The notes under the pieces: model-generated
Seen by the model: the letters and a program-made list of their open reading frames with translations, nothing else
What the model was told of the DNA's origin: nothing
Databases searched by the model: none
Translations under genes and position numbers: made by a program
Shown: piece after piece, positions 51,260 to 59,874 of the stretch
How the letters are laid out: every line of letters starts with the position of its first letter
Position numbering within the stretch: position 1 is the first letter of the stretch
Assembly: GCA_902635045.1 (NCBI GenBank)
Contig: CACPMT010000005.1
Coordinates: 26,550 to 90,549, forward strand
Direction of reading: 5' to 3'
Length of the DNA: 64,000 nt
Source of the DNA: an uncultured SAR86 cluster bacterium
GTDB taxonomy: Bacteria; Pseudomonadota; Gammaproteobacteria; Magnimaribacterales; AG-339-G14

Positions 51260-51897
51260 TCAGCAACAAAAGGGTTGGTTAAACGCTCTTGGCCTAAAGT
51301 AGAGATTGGCCCATGTCCAGGAATAAATGTTATGTCATCTCCCAACGGTAAAAGTTTTTCTCTGATCGCAGATATCAACGCTTCCATATTACCACCGGGT
51401 AAATCAGTTCTTCCTACAGAACCTTGAAACAAAACATCACCCACGATTGCAAGCTTAGATTCAACATGGTGAAAGATTACATGTCCTGGGGTATGACCAG
51501 GACAGTGATAAACATCCAATTTTTCTCCATCTAATTCTATTTGATCGCCATCATTGAGCCACCTATCAGGCGTAAAGTTTTGAGCATTTGGTATACCATA
51601 AGCTTTGCCTTGAGTTTCTAAAGTTGAGGTGAGAAATTCATCTTCAATTTGAGGTCCTTCTATCACTACACTGAATTTATCAGCTAATGCTTTAGCTTCT
51701 GCAGCATGATCCAGATGTCCGTGAGTAATAAATATCTTTGACAAAGTTAAATTTTGATCGTTAATAAATTTTTCTATCAATTCCAAATCTCCACCAGGAT
51801 CGGTGACAGCTGCAACCTTTGTGTCTTCTTTCCATATCACAGAACAATTTTGCTGGAATGGAGTAACAGTAATAATTGCTGCTTTAAGAATTGCCAT
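51229..51897 (-). CDS. ycbL: Metallo-beta-lactamase-fold hydrolase YcbL (glyoxalase II-like)
   Basis: A 222-residue zinc hydrolase closely following E. coli YcbL. It has THGHLDHAAEAKALA near 58, HCPGHTPGH near 130, the bridging Asp in AIVGDVLFQGSVGRTDLPGG, and FIPGHGPISTLGQERLTNPF near 192. YcbL-type enzymes hydrolyse S-lactoylglutathione in methylglyoxal detoxification. The promoter is TATAAT 19 bases before the ATG, shared back-to-back with the epoxide-hydrolase gene. The tail overlaps the convergent serine hydrolase gene by 31 bases. Confidence 0.9.
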   Translation of the reverse strand: MAILKAAIITVTPFQQNCSVIWKEDTKVAAVTDPGGDLELIEKFINDQNLTLSKIFITHGHLDHAAEAKALADKFSVVIEGPQIEDEFLTSTLETQGKAYGIPNAQNFTPDRWLNDGDQIELDGEKLDVYHCPGHTPGHVIFHHVESKLAIVGDVLFQGSVGRTDLPGGNMEALISAIREKLLPLGDDITFIPGHGPISTLGQERLTNPFVADQLFKKSASE

Positions 51898-51915
51898 AAT
51901 AGTTATTTTTATGGT

Positions 51916-51922
51916 TATTATA
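51916..51922. promoter_or_regulatory. Overlapping divergent -10 elements
   Basis: The 7-base TATTATA gives TATTAT on the plus strand, 5 bases before the epoxide-hydrolase ATG, and TATAAT on the minus strand, 19 bases before the ycbL start. One AT-rich patch may thus serve both genes. Confidence 0.4.
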
Positions 51923-51926
51923 GCCT

Positions 51927-52916
51927 ATGGAATTCAAAGTATTAGACGCAAATGGTATAAAAATAAGAACAGCAATTGAAGGAGAAGGCCCTTTGGTTTT
52001 GATGGTCCATGGATGGCCTGAAAGTTGGTATAGCTGGCGTCACCAAATACCCAAAATTTCCAAAGCTGGTTATACAGCAGCAGCCATTGATGTCAGAGGT
52101 TATGGAGAATCTGATAAACCTCATGAAATTAATGCCTATTCACTTAAAAATATCAGTAATGATGTTATAGGTGTGATGGATGCTCTTGAGTTTGAAAAAG
52201 CAATATTGGTTGGACATGATTGGGGTGCACCAATTGTGCATACAACTGCTTTATTGAATGAAGACAGAATAAGCGCTGTGGCCGGTCTTTCCGTTCCATA
52301 TAGCCCCAGGGGAGAAATGTCACAAATTGAATTATTCAAAATGGTATTCGAGGGCAAGTTTTTTTATATTCTTTATTTTCAAAAAGAAGGAGAAGCGGAA
52401 GCAGAATTTGAAAAAGATATGAAAAAAGGATTGGAACTGACTTATTTCTCCGGAGATGCCAGAGGCATGCTTAAACGTTTTGAAAACTCAGCAGAGACTT
52501 TGGACAAAGATCCAAATTCTAAATTCCTTGAAGGCACTTTTGAATTTGATGTTTATCCAGAATGGATGAGCGAAGAAGAGATGGATTATTTTGTTAGTCA
52601 ATTCGAAATAAGTGGAATGCGAGGACCAATTAACAGATATCGTGCCTTGGAAATAGATTTTGAAGATTTGAAAGATTTTAAAGATGCCAAATTAAAACAA
52701 CCTGCATCTTTTATCACTGGCTCTTTAGATCCGGTAAACTTTTTCAATGGAGTAGGCTATAAAGATGCCGATGATATTAAAAATACAATTGGCGAGTATT
52801 ACGAAAACTTGGTTGATATTCAAATGATTGAAGGTGCGGGACACTGGGTGCAACAAGAAAAACCCGAAGAAGTTAATAAATATTTATTAGACTTTTTGAA
52901 AAAAGTTACGCGGTAA
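51927..52916 (+). CDS. Alpha/beta hydrolase, epoxide hydrolase-like
   Basis: A 329-residue alpha/beta hydrolase. The oxyanion motif is HGWPESWYSWRHQ near 28, the nucleophile is Asp in GHDWGAP near 95, and the catalytic His is in GAGHWVQQEKPEEV near 308. An Asp nucleophile with HGWPESW is the epoxide hydrolase (EPHX2-type) pattern, though haloalkane dehalogenases are related. The stop overlaps a convergent gene by 11 bases. Confidence 0.85.
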   Translation: MEFKVLDANGIKIRTAIEGEGPLVLMVHGWPESWYSWRHQIPKISKAGYTAAAIDVRGYGESDKPHEINAYSLKNISNDVIGVMDALEFEKAILVGHDWGAPIVHTTALLNEDRISAVAGLSVPYSPRGEMSQIELFKMVFEGKFFYILYFQKEGEAEAEFEKDMKKGLELTYFSGDARGMLKRFENSAETLDKDPNSKFLEGTFEFDVYPEWMSEEEMDYFVSQFEISGMRGPINRYRALEIDFEDLKDFKDAKLKQPASFITGSLDPVNFFNGVGYKDADDIKNTIGEYYENLVDIQMIEGAGHWVQQEKPEEVNKYLLDFLKKVTR

Positions 52917-53952
52917 GCTCATCTCGCTTTGAGAATCTATCCAAATTGGCTTCAAACTCATGCAATCTTTTCCAAATACTTCTTAGTTCAGTAATAGTTG
53001 TCCAATTAAATAAAAATAAAGCAAAACCACTATGCACTCTGTCAAAGGCATTTGCTATCTGAATTACAACTCCCAATAAAGCCGCTCCGGTAAACAAACT
53101 AGGCCCAATAATTAAAAAAGGAACTACAACCATAAATTGCCCATAACTTTCAATCCAAATATCAAAATAGCCATAATGTAAATACAATCTTTGATAATTA
53201 AATCTTATGCCAGTAAATAGATTCCAAAGAGTGTCAGTTTGAGCATAATTAACTTTATCATCTTCACCTAAAACCAAATCTTTGCGAAAAGCTGCCTCTA
53301 CTTTTTGGTTGTTGTATTCCAGCCCCGGTAATCTATAACCGACAAACCAAGAAATAATCAGTCCTCCAACGGAAACTGATAGAGCAGTCCAGACCAATGA
53401 TCCTGGAATATCACTAAAAAAAGGAATAGTTACCGATTCACTCAATCCCCATAAAACTGGCACAAAAGCTACTAATGTCATGATTGCTCTTACAACTTGC
53501 AAACCCAAACTTTCTACTATTCGAGCAAATCTATTGCAGTCTTCTTGGATTCTTTGACTTGCACCTTCAATTTCTTCTTCAACGCTTTGCCATCTCGGTA
53601 TGTAGTTGAAAGTTATTGCTTGTCGCCATCTGAGACCATAAATTCTGGTAAACCAGGCAGTAAATGTTGCAAGTATCACATAAGGCATTGCAATAACTAA
53701 AAAGCTTGGTTGACCTTCAAAGCCATTCACTAAAAAATCCGTAGATATTAAAAAGTCGTAAAAGATATCTATGCCTTCTTGCGGATCGTCGGCAAAATCA
53801 GCAGCTTTTTGAAGATGATCATAAAAACCTCCGTACCAAGTATTTATAGCTACGGTCAACTGTACTTGAACCCAAAGAGAAGTAATTAAAAGCGTCAGAC
53901 CACCATAAGCCCAAAGAGCCCATTCTTCTGATTTATAAAATGCTCTGATCAT
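52906..53952 (-). CDS. SbmA/BacA-family peptide transporter
   Basis: A 348-residue membrane protein with about seven segments. It shows WYGGFYDHLQKAAD near 39, LRWRQAITFNYIPRW near 127, EGASQRIQEDCNRFA near 148 and RFNYQRLYLHYGYFDIW near 250, all typical of the SbmA/BacA family. Those proteins use proton energy to import peptides such as microcins and proline-rich antimicrobial peptides. No ATPase domain is fused, so it is SbmA-like rather than a full BacA-related ABC protein. Confidence 0.88.
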   Translation of the reverse strand: MIRAFYKSEEWALWAYGGLTLLITSLWVQVQLTVAINTWYGGFYDHLQKAADFADDPQEGIDIFYDFLISTDFLVNGFEGQPSFLVIAMPYVILATFTAWFTRIYGLRWRQAITFNYIPRWQSVEEEIEGASQRIQEDCNRFARIVESLGLQVVRAIMTLVAFVPVLWGLSESVTIPFFSDIPGSLVWTALSVSVGGLIISWFVGYRLPGLEYNNQKVEAAFRKDLVLGEDDKVNYAQTDTLWNLFTGIRFNYQRLYLHYGYFDIWIESYGQFMVVVPFLIIGPSLFTGAALLGVVIQIANAFDRVHSGFALFLFNWTTITELRSIWKRLHEFEANLDRFSKRDELTA

Positions 53953-53988
53953 ATTTTTACTTTAAAATTGATAATAGATTATAGCCTG

Positions 53989-54750
53989 ATGAGTCCAACA
54001 AAAAATAAATTAAACAAAAAATCTAAAATGCCATTCAACATTAACAGAAAGAGCATTTTGGGCGTCTTGAGTTTGGTTTATCAAGAAATCATAGATAGTT
54101 TTTTGACTAAAACAAAGATAAAAAAACCTAAAGAACTTGAAGTATTGGAACTTGTTAAAAAAAAGGCTATAAAAAATAATCCTAATTCTATTTTAAAAAT
54201 CATAGACGATTACGCATACAAGAGCACTTTTTTAATGAATATTGGAGATCAAAAAGGAGAAATTCTTGATAAAGCAATTAAAGACTCTCGGGCTACCAAT
54301 ATTCTTGAATTGGGAGTTTATCTAGGTTATTCCACTATAAGAATTTTGAGTAATATGATGGATAATTCCAAATTAACCTCTATTGAAGCAAATGAAAAAT
54401 TTGCTCAAATAGCCAAAGAACATATAGAAATCTCTGGGCTTTCTAAAAATCATATATTAAAGATCGGCAAATCAAGCGATTTAATTCCATCGCTAGAAGA
54501 ACAATATGATTTTGTTTTTATTGATCATTGGAAAGATTTATACCTTAAAGATTTGCAGTTATTAGAAGAATTTGGGTTACTTAAACAGGGCGCTTGGGTA
54601 TTTGCCGATAATGTAGTTTTATTCAACCTAGAAGATTACTTAGATTATGTTAGGAGTTCTCCAGATTTCAAAAGTGAATTTATACCAACAATGAGAGAGT
54701 ATTCAAAATCTCATCCAGACGGGGTGGAAATATCAAAATATAAATTATGA
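53989..54750 (+). CDS. Catechol O-methyltransferase-like SAM enzyme
   Basis: A 253-residue methyltransferase. The SAM motif is ILELGVYLGYSTIRI near 104. FVFIDHWKDLYLKDLQLLEE near 172 and GAWVFADNVV near 197 match animal COMT, where the DHWKD and ADN acidic residues bind magnesium and the catechol. The N-terminal 60 residues are basic and lack an obvious signal. ATG 53989 is chosen over a TTG seven codons earlier. It overlaps the Smr gene by 4 bases and leads the run into dihydroorotase. The catechol substrate is inferred from family. Confidence 0.85.
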   Translation: MSPTKNKLNKKSKMPFNINRKSILGVLSLVYQEIIDSFLTKTKIKKPKELEVLELVKKKAIKNNPNSILKIIDDYAYKSTFLMNIGDQKGEILDKAIKDSRATNILELGVYLGYSTIRILSNMMDNSKLTSIEANEKFAQIAKEHIEISGLSKNHILKIGKSSDLIPSLEEQYDFVFIDHWKDLYLKDLQLLEEFGLLKQGAWVFADNVVLFNLEDYLDYVRSSPDFKSEFIPTMREYSKSHPDGVEISKYKL

Positions 54751-54971
54751 AATTTACTACTTTAGATTTGCACGGTAAGAGACATCATGAAGTTGACTTA
54801 ATTGTAGAAAATTTTATTTTTTTAAACCAAGATGACTGTCCCTTGCTGATAATATGTGGAAATAGCCAAAAAATGATTTCATTGGTAATTCAGGTTTTAG
54901 ATAGAGTAGGATCCAACTATGAAGAGGGTAAAGGCCATAACTATGGTACTGTTATAGTAAGACAGATCTAA
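54747..54971 (+). CDS. Small Smr-domain protein
   Basis: A 74-residue stand-alone Smr (small MutS-related) domain. It begins with TLDLHGKRHHEVD near 5, the LDxHG motif, followed by LLIICGNSQKM near 33 and GHNYGTVIVRQ at the end. Smr domains bind or nick nucleic acids, or act in RNA turnover. It has a 4-base overlap with the COMT-like gene and a 0-base gap to the next one, so all three are translated from one message. Confidence 0.75.
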   Translation: MKFTTLDLHGKRHHEVDLIVENFIFLNQDDCPLLIICGNSQKMISLVIQVLDRVGSNYEEGKGHNYGTVIVRQI

Positions 54972-55307
54972 ATGAAGATAGAAAACGTAATTTGCATCAA
55001 CTCAGAAGGAACGATAATTGAATCCATCAGAGCTGAAAATGTATCAAGTGAATACTTATTGATTGATCTTTTTTGTTTGAAAGGAATTTTAAAAAAAATT
55101 ATTTCTTTTAAAAATAATTCTTTTTTTCTTTGTATGAAAATAATTTTTAGGGCTAATTTTTGCAGATCTGCATCGTCACTTGCATCATTTTTAAATTTAT
55201 CTATATTTGATGTATATAAAACTTTAGATGAAATTCCACAAAGACTCGATCTTGAAAATACCCCAAAAAATTTGAAAATAATAATCTTGCTAACAACATT
55301 AAAATAA
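54972..55307 (+). CDS. Hypothetical protein in COMT-Smr-pyrC run
   Basis: A 111-residue protein, not recognised. It begins MKIENVICINSEG, has an inner hydrophobic patch (SFFLCMKIIF) and no signal or clear membrane segment. The ATG starts immediately after the Smr stop, and dihydroorotase starts one base after its own stop, so it is very likely translated. Residues 60-85 (FCRSASSLASFLNLSIFDVYK) have a helical, small-domain look but suggest no function. Confidence 0.6.
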   Translation: MKIENVICINSEGTIIESIRAENVSSEYLLIDLFCLKGILKKIISFKNNSFFLCMKIIFRANFCRSASSLASFLNLSIFDVYKTLDEIPQRLDLENTPKNLKIIILLTTLK

Positions 55308-55308
55308 T

Positions 55309-56646
55309 ATGAGTAAATTAGATTTGGTCCTTAAAAATTGTCTTTTGGTAAACGAAGGCAAACAGACGCAAGTTGATGTAGGTATCTCAGGTGATCGTAT
55401 AGAAAAAATAGCAAGCGAAATCTCAAGTGAATCTAAAGAGGTTATAGATTTGGAAGGAAAATACTTAGCGCCTGGGATAATTGATGATCAGGTTCACTTT
55501 AGAGATCCAGGCTTAACCGAAAAAGGCGATATTCGATCAGAATCGCTAGCTGCAGTTCATGCTGGAGTCACTACAACTTTTGATATGCCTAATGTAAATC
55601 CAAACATGACAACAATGGAATTATTGGCTGAAAGAAATGAATTGGGTGCTGAAAAATCTTGGACTAATTACTCTTATTATTTTGGAGCAATGGAAACCAA
55701 TCTAGAGGAAATAAAAAAACTTGATCCAAAAGAAACCTGTGGATTGAAAGTGTTCATGGGCACCTCAACCGGAACATTGTTGGTCGAAGATGATCATGCG
55801 TTAGAACAGATTTTTGAACAATGCCCAGTCACCATTGTTACTCATTGTGAAGATAATGAAACAATGCAAAAAAATTTAGAGAAAGTAAAACTTGAAAATA
55901 AAGATATTGACGCTAGCTTTCATCCTGTTATCAAGGATGATATTTGTTGTTACCTTTCCTCTTCGAAAGTTATAAATTTGGCAAAGAAACATGGTTCAGA
56001 TTTACATGTCTTGCATTTGACTACTGAAAAAGAAATTGAATTGTTTAGTAACATTGCTCTAAAAGACAAAAAGATTACTTGCGAGGTCTGCGTCCATCAT
56101 CTTTGGTTTGATGAAAGCGACTATGCTGAATTAGGAAATTTAATAGTATGCAATCCAGCTATAAAAAAAGTTTCTGATCGAGATGCTCTTCGTAAAGCTT
56201 TAAAAGATGGTTACATTGATTACGTTGCTACTGATCATGCGCCTCATGTTTATGAAGATAAAATGTTGCCATATCTTCAAGCATCTGCAGGCATTCCTCT
56301 TATCGAACACTCTTTTCATATGATGATAGAACTCCACAAACAGGGTTTTTATACTCTCGAAGAAATCATAGCTTACATGAGTCATAAGGTTGCAGAACGT
56401 TTTTCTATTATCGACCGAGGATATGTTAGAGAGGGTTACAAAGCCGACTTGATGATTTTTGATCTTGATGAAGATACGTTTGTTTCAAATGAGACAGAAC
56501 TCACGAAATGTGGATGGACACCATTTGATGGAAAAAAATTCAGTTCTTCAATTTACGGAACCATAGTAAATGGTACGCCAATAGTCATCGATGGAAAAAT
56601 AATCGCAAACAACCTCACTTCGGAAAAAATAATATTTGATAGATAA
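55309..56646 (+). CDS. pyrC: Dihydroorotase (DDQVH-type)
   Basis: Amidohydrolase of 445 residues that cyclises carbamoyl aspartate in pyrimidine synthesis. It shows IDDQVHFRDPGLTEKGD near 59, KVFMGTSTGT near 146 with the metal-bridging lysine, VTHCED near 180, and the catalytic Asp in YVATDHAPHVYEDK near 305. The first metal-ligand His of the usual DxHxH is Gln, a form also known in Bacteroidetes-type dihydroorotases. Allantoinase and dihydropyrimidinase are related alternatives, but DPGLTEKGD and MPNVNPNM favour dihydroorotase. Confidence 0.85.
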   Translation: MSKLDLVLKNCLLVNEGKQTQVDVGISGDRIEKIASEISSESKEVIDLEGKYLAPGIIDDQVHFRDPGLTEKGDIRSESLAAVHAGVTTTFDMPNVNPNMTTMELLAERNELGAEKSWTNYSYYFGAMETNLEEIKKLDPKETCGLKVFMGTSTGTLLVEDDHALEQIFEQCPVTIVTHCEDNETMQKNLEKVKLENKDIDASFHPVIKDDICCYLSSSKVINLAKKHGSDLHVLHLTTEKEIELFSNIALKDKKITCEVCVHHLWFDESDYAELGNLIVCNPAIKKVSDRDALRKALKDGYIDYVATDHAPHVYEDKMLPYLQASAGIPLIEHSFHMMIELHKQGFYTLEEIIAYMSHKVAERFSIIDRGYVREGYKADLMIFDLDEDTFVSNETELTKCGWTPFDGKKFSSSIYGTIVNGTPIVIDGKIIANNLTSEKIIFDR

Positions 56647-56653
56647 ATTGAGG

Positions 56654-56821
56654 CTATTCTTCTTTAAGAGCTTCTCTAGTCTCTATTTCAATATTTTTTC
56701 TATAATCGGAATCCTGAATATATATTCCTAAATAAGCTAAGCCGACTGTTACAATTGCTACAACTAGGAAGAAAATTATTAGATTCTTTGTGATTTGATA
56801 GTCGTTCAGGTCTTTTGACAT
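56654..56821 (-). CDS. Small single-pass membrane protein (55 residues)
   Basis: A 55-residue protein, MSKDLNDYQITKN then a hydrophobic helix (about 15-36, LIIFFLVVAIVTVGLAYLGI), and an acidic C-terminal tail (EIETREALKEE). It has no ribosome site; TATCAT ends 7 bases upstream of the ATG. It fills the gap between pyrC and the UMF1 gene. No family recognised; one membrane helix with a charged tail suggests a membrane-protein partner or a small stress protein, but this is a guess. Confidence 0.6.
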   Translation of the reverse strand: MSKDLNDYQITKNLIIFFLVVAIVTVGLAYLGIYIQDSDYRKNIEIETREALKEE

Positions 56822-56856
56822 GAACAATATGATACTTAAGAAAAATTAAAAAAAAA

Positions 56857-58116
56857 GTGAATTCTAAGAAAAAATATTTAAATAAAGAGACTATTTCTTG
56901 GGCATTTTATGATTGGGCAAATTCTGCATTTGCTACGACTGTTATGGCAGGCTTCTTTCCAATTTTTTTTAAAAGTTTTTGGGCTGGAGACTTATCTGGA
57001 CCAGAGAGCTCTGCGTGGTTAGGTACTGCCAACTCTATCTCTGGGCTAGTAATCGTATCCATTGCACCTTTTTTAGGCGCCCTAGCTGATATTACAAATA
57101 AGAAAAAACTTTTTTTAAGTGTTTTCGCTTTTCTGGGAATTATTTCAACAGGATCTTTTTTATTTATTGCTCAGGGAATGTGGGTTACTGCAATGTCAAT
57201 TTATATATTGGCATGTATTGGATTTTCAGGAGGAAATGTTTTTTATGATTCTTTGATAATCAATGTTTCATCCGATGAGAATAGAAATAGAGTCTCTGCA
57301 TTAGGTTATGCATTGGGATATTTAGGAGGAGGTTTCCTTTTTGTTCTTAACGTTGCAATGTATCAAAATCCAGAATTCTTCGGTCTCAAATCAATTACTG
57401 ATGCAGTATTATTTTCTTTTTTGAGTGTTTCAATTTGGTGGGGAATTTTCTCAGTTCCTCTTCTAAGATACGTCAAAGAAATAAAGGAAAATCAAACTTC
57501 AGTAAAATTTTCAAACCTTTTTATAGGCTCTTTGCAAAGAGTAGTTTCAACTTTTAAAGATATCAGAAAGTATAAGACCTTAACCTTATTCCTTTTGGCA
57601 TATTGGCTCTATATGGATGGCATTGATACTATTGTCCGAATGGCTCTTGCTTATGGAGCTGATATCGGACTAGAAGCATCTGATATGATCTTGGCTTTAA
57701 TCATTACTCAATTTGTTGGTTTTCCAGCTACTATTTTATACGGGATTTTAGGCGATAAGTTTGGTCTCAAGCTTATGCTTTCTATAGGAATCATAGGTTA
57801 TATTTTCGTTACAATTTTTAGTATTTTTATTACTCAAATATCAGGTTTTTATTTTTTGGCAGCAACTATTGGCCTTTTTCAAGGAGGCGTTCAATCAATA
57901 AGTAGAACAATTTTTTCACAATTAATCCCGGTTGGAAAATCTGCTGAATTTTTTGGATTTTATAACTTGGTTGGAAAATCTGCTGTTGTCTTTGGACCAA
58001 TAATGGTTGGCTGGGTAGCTTATACATTTGATAATCCAGATTTCGGAATACTAAGTCTATTGCTTTTATTTGTTCCTGGTTTGTTAGTTTTGTGGATGGT
58101 ACCAAAAATTAGATAA
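56857..58116 (+). CDS. MFS transporter, UMF1/Atg22-like family
   Basis: A 419-residue, 12-segment major facilitator. The UMF1 opening SWAFYDWANSAFATTVMAGFFP near 12 and ALADITNKKK near 76 are diagnostic, and QGGVQSISRTIFSQLIP near 345 is a family-typical loop. Start codon GTG with no strong ribosome site. UMF1 transporters are proposed amino-acid or osmolyte exporters; the substrate is unproven. Its stop overlaps GDPD by 8 bases. Confidence 0.88.
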   Translation: MNSKKKYLNKETISWAFYDWANSAFATTVMAGFFPIFFKSFWAGDLSGPESSAWLGTANSISGLVIVSIAPFLGALADITNKKKLFLSVFAFLGIISTGSFLFIAQGMWVTAMSIYILACIGFSGGNVFYDSLIINVSSDENRNRVSALGYALGYLGGGFLFVLNVAMYQNPEFFGLKSITDAVLFSFLSVSIWWGIFSVPLLRYVKEIKENQTSVKFSNLFIGSLQRVVSTFKDIRKYKTLTLFLLAYWLYMDGIDTIVRMALAYGADIGLEASDMILALIITQFVGFPATILYGILGDKFGLKLMLSIGIIGYIFVTIFSIFITQISGFYFLAATIGLFQGGVQSISRTIFSQLIPVGKSAEFFGFYNLVGKSAVVFGPIMVGWVAYTFDNPDFGILSLLLLFVPGLLVLWMVPKIR

Positions 58117-58834
58117 ACTTATTTTGTTTCATGACCTTTATTAATCCGGAAGCATTGTCTGTCATTATTCCATCGACACCTAAATCAATTAGACTTTGCA
58201 TTTCTGTTTCTTCGTTAATAGTCCAAACATGAACTTTGAGACCATCATTGTGCAGTCTATCGATAAATTTTTTGGTTATCACTTTGATCCCATTCCAATG
58301 AGTTGGAATTTGTATCAATTTAGATATATTTTTTTTCTGAAAGAACTTGTACATTATCACTTGCGATATTCCCATTGAAGTTAAGATTTTAGGCTCTAAA
58401 GAATTGATTTTTTTTATTATTTTTGAATTGAAAGAGCCAAGGCAAACTCTTTCTAAAGCATTATGTGAATTAATTTTTTTTAGAACTTTTTCTTCAATCT
58501 GATTAACTTTTAGGTCCATATTAAAAAAAGAATCTGGAAATTCTTCTAAAAGTTCGTCTATAGTTGGAATAATTTCTCTTGAAGGCAATCTTCTCATTCT
58601 AATGTCAGAAAATTTTGTTTCACTTATTGTTATGTTAGCGCCGGTAATTCTTTTTAAATTTGGATCATGAAAAGTTATTATTTTTCCATCAGAAGTCTCT
58701 CTTAAATCTGTTTCTAAATATTGGTAACCCAAAGAAACTGCCGATTGAAAGGCTTCGATAGTGTTCTCTAAAAAAATAGAAGTATCCCCTCTATGGACAA
58801 AACCCTGAAATTCACTTTCTAAAAAAGAACTCAT
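58109..58834 (-). CDS. Glycerophosphodiester phosphodiesterase
   Basis: A 241-residue GDPD-family TIM barrel. HRGDTSIFLENTIEAF near 13, YLETDLRETSDGKIITFHDP near 40 and the final VDGIMTDNASGLI near 225 hold the catalytic His pair and metal-binding Glu/Asp residues. No signal peptide, so it is cytoplasmic (UgpQ-type). It would release glycerol 3-phosphate from deacylated phospholipids, linking to plsB and glpK. TATAAA ends 8 bases before the ATG. Confidence 0.9.
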   Translation of the reverse strand: MSSFLESEFQGFVHRGDTSIFLENTIEAFQSAVSLGYQYLETDLRETSDGKIITFHDPNLKRITGANITISETKFSDIRMRRLPSREIIPTIDELLEEFPDSFFNMDLKVNQIEEKVLKKINSHNALERVCLGSFNSKIIKKINSLEPKILTSMGISQVIMYKFFQKKNISKLIQIPTHWNGIKVITKKFIDRLHNDGLKVHVWTINEETEMQSLIDLGVDGIMTDNASGLIKVMKQNKFI

Positions 58835-58871
58835 AAAGAATTTTTATATATAATATTTTGTGGGGAGCAAT

Positions 58872-59822
58872 ATGACTTTAACAGCATTAACAATTTTTAT
58901 CACTGTAATAGTTTTAATTAGTTTTCCCTATATTTTTAATACTCTAAAATTAAAAAATCCTAACAAAATTAAAATTCCCCGTCATGGAAATCAAGCATCT
59001 TTAAGCAAAGGCAAAATTTTTTACTGTTGGCATGAGCCTAGGGAATTATCATCGGATGAGATAATAGTATTGGTTCATGGATTTGCAACACCAAGTTTTG
59101 TTTGGAATGGAATTTTGGAAGACTTGCTTTCAACAGGTAGAAGAGTTTTAACTTATGATCATTTTGGCAGAGGGTATTCTGATCGTCCCAAAGAAAAATA
59201 TAATATTAATTTCTATGTAGATACCTTGGAAGAACTATTAACATTGTTAAAAGTTTCTGAAGATCTTCATTTAATAGGCTATTCTATGGGAGGTCCGATT
59301 TCTGCTTTGTTCTCTCACAGAAACAAACGAAAAATTAAAACTTTAAATTTAATTGCGCCTGCTGGTTATATTCCTGAGCCACATTGGGTAATGAAGTTAT
59401 TCATAATGCCGATAGTTGGAGATTATTTATTTAAAGCTTTTCCTTTGATTTATAAAAATATATCAGCATCTGAAACAGAAAATAGTGACGATCCTAAGGC
59501 TATAGGCAAAGAAGAGTTTGAAAATCATTTTTTGTATCAAACTTTATACAGAGGCTTCATTGATTCCTTACTATCGACGGCTAGAAATTTTAATATGACA
59601 GATTCTTCAGAGGCTTTTAAAAAAATAGGACTAGATAGAATTAATACTCAAGTTATTTGGGGTACCCACGATGGAATTTGTCCTATATCGGGTTTAGAGA
59701 AATTAAAACTCGACATTCCTGAGATAATTTTTAAAGAGATTAAAGACGGTACGCATGATATTACTTACCGACAACCTTCAGAAGTAGGAAAATATCTATC
59801 TGACTTCATCAATAAAAATTAG
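58872..59822 (+). CDS. Alpha/beta hydrolase, membrane-anchored
   Basis: A 316-residue alpha/beta hydrolase with an N-terminal hydrophobic anchor (about 3-22). The oxyanion region is LVHGFATPSFVWNGIL near 73, the nucleophile Ser is in LIGYSMGGPISALFS near 138, and the His is in DGTHDITYRQPSEV near 292. A GTG four codons earlier is possible; the ATG at 58872 is preferred but lies close to GGGGAG. Lipase or esterase activity is plausible; substrate unknown. Confidence 0.82.
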   Translation: MTLTALTIFITVIVLISFPYIFNTLKLKNPNKIKIPRHGNQASLSKGKIFYCWHEPRELSSDEIIVLVHGFATPSFVWNGILEDLLSTGRRVLTYDHFGRGYSDRPKEKYNINFYVDTLEELLTLLKVSEDLHLIGYSMGGPISALFSHRNKRKIKTLNLIAPAGYIPEPHWVMKLFIMPIVGDYLFKAFPLIYKNISASETENSDDPKAIGKEEFENHFLYQTLYRGFIDSLLSTARNFNMTDSSEAFKKIGLDRINTQVIWGTHDGICPISGLEKLKLDIPEIIFKEIKDGTHDITYRQPSEVGKYLSDFINKN

Positions 59823-59826
59823 GAAT

Positions 59827-59855
59827 AAAAAAACCTCTCCGAAGAGAGGTTTTTT
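59827..59855. terminator. Bidirectional terminator between hydrolase and outer-membrane gene
   Basis: Stem CCTCTC/GAGAGG with CGAA loop, flanked by A-run and T-run. It lies between two convergent genes, so it can stop transcription from both. Confidence 0.92.
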
Positions 59856-59874
59856 ATTAAGCCTTATGACTTAC

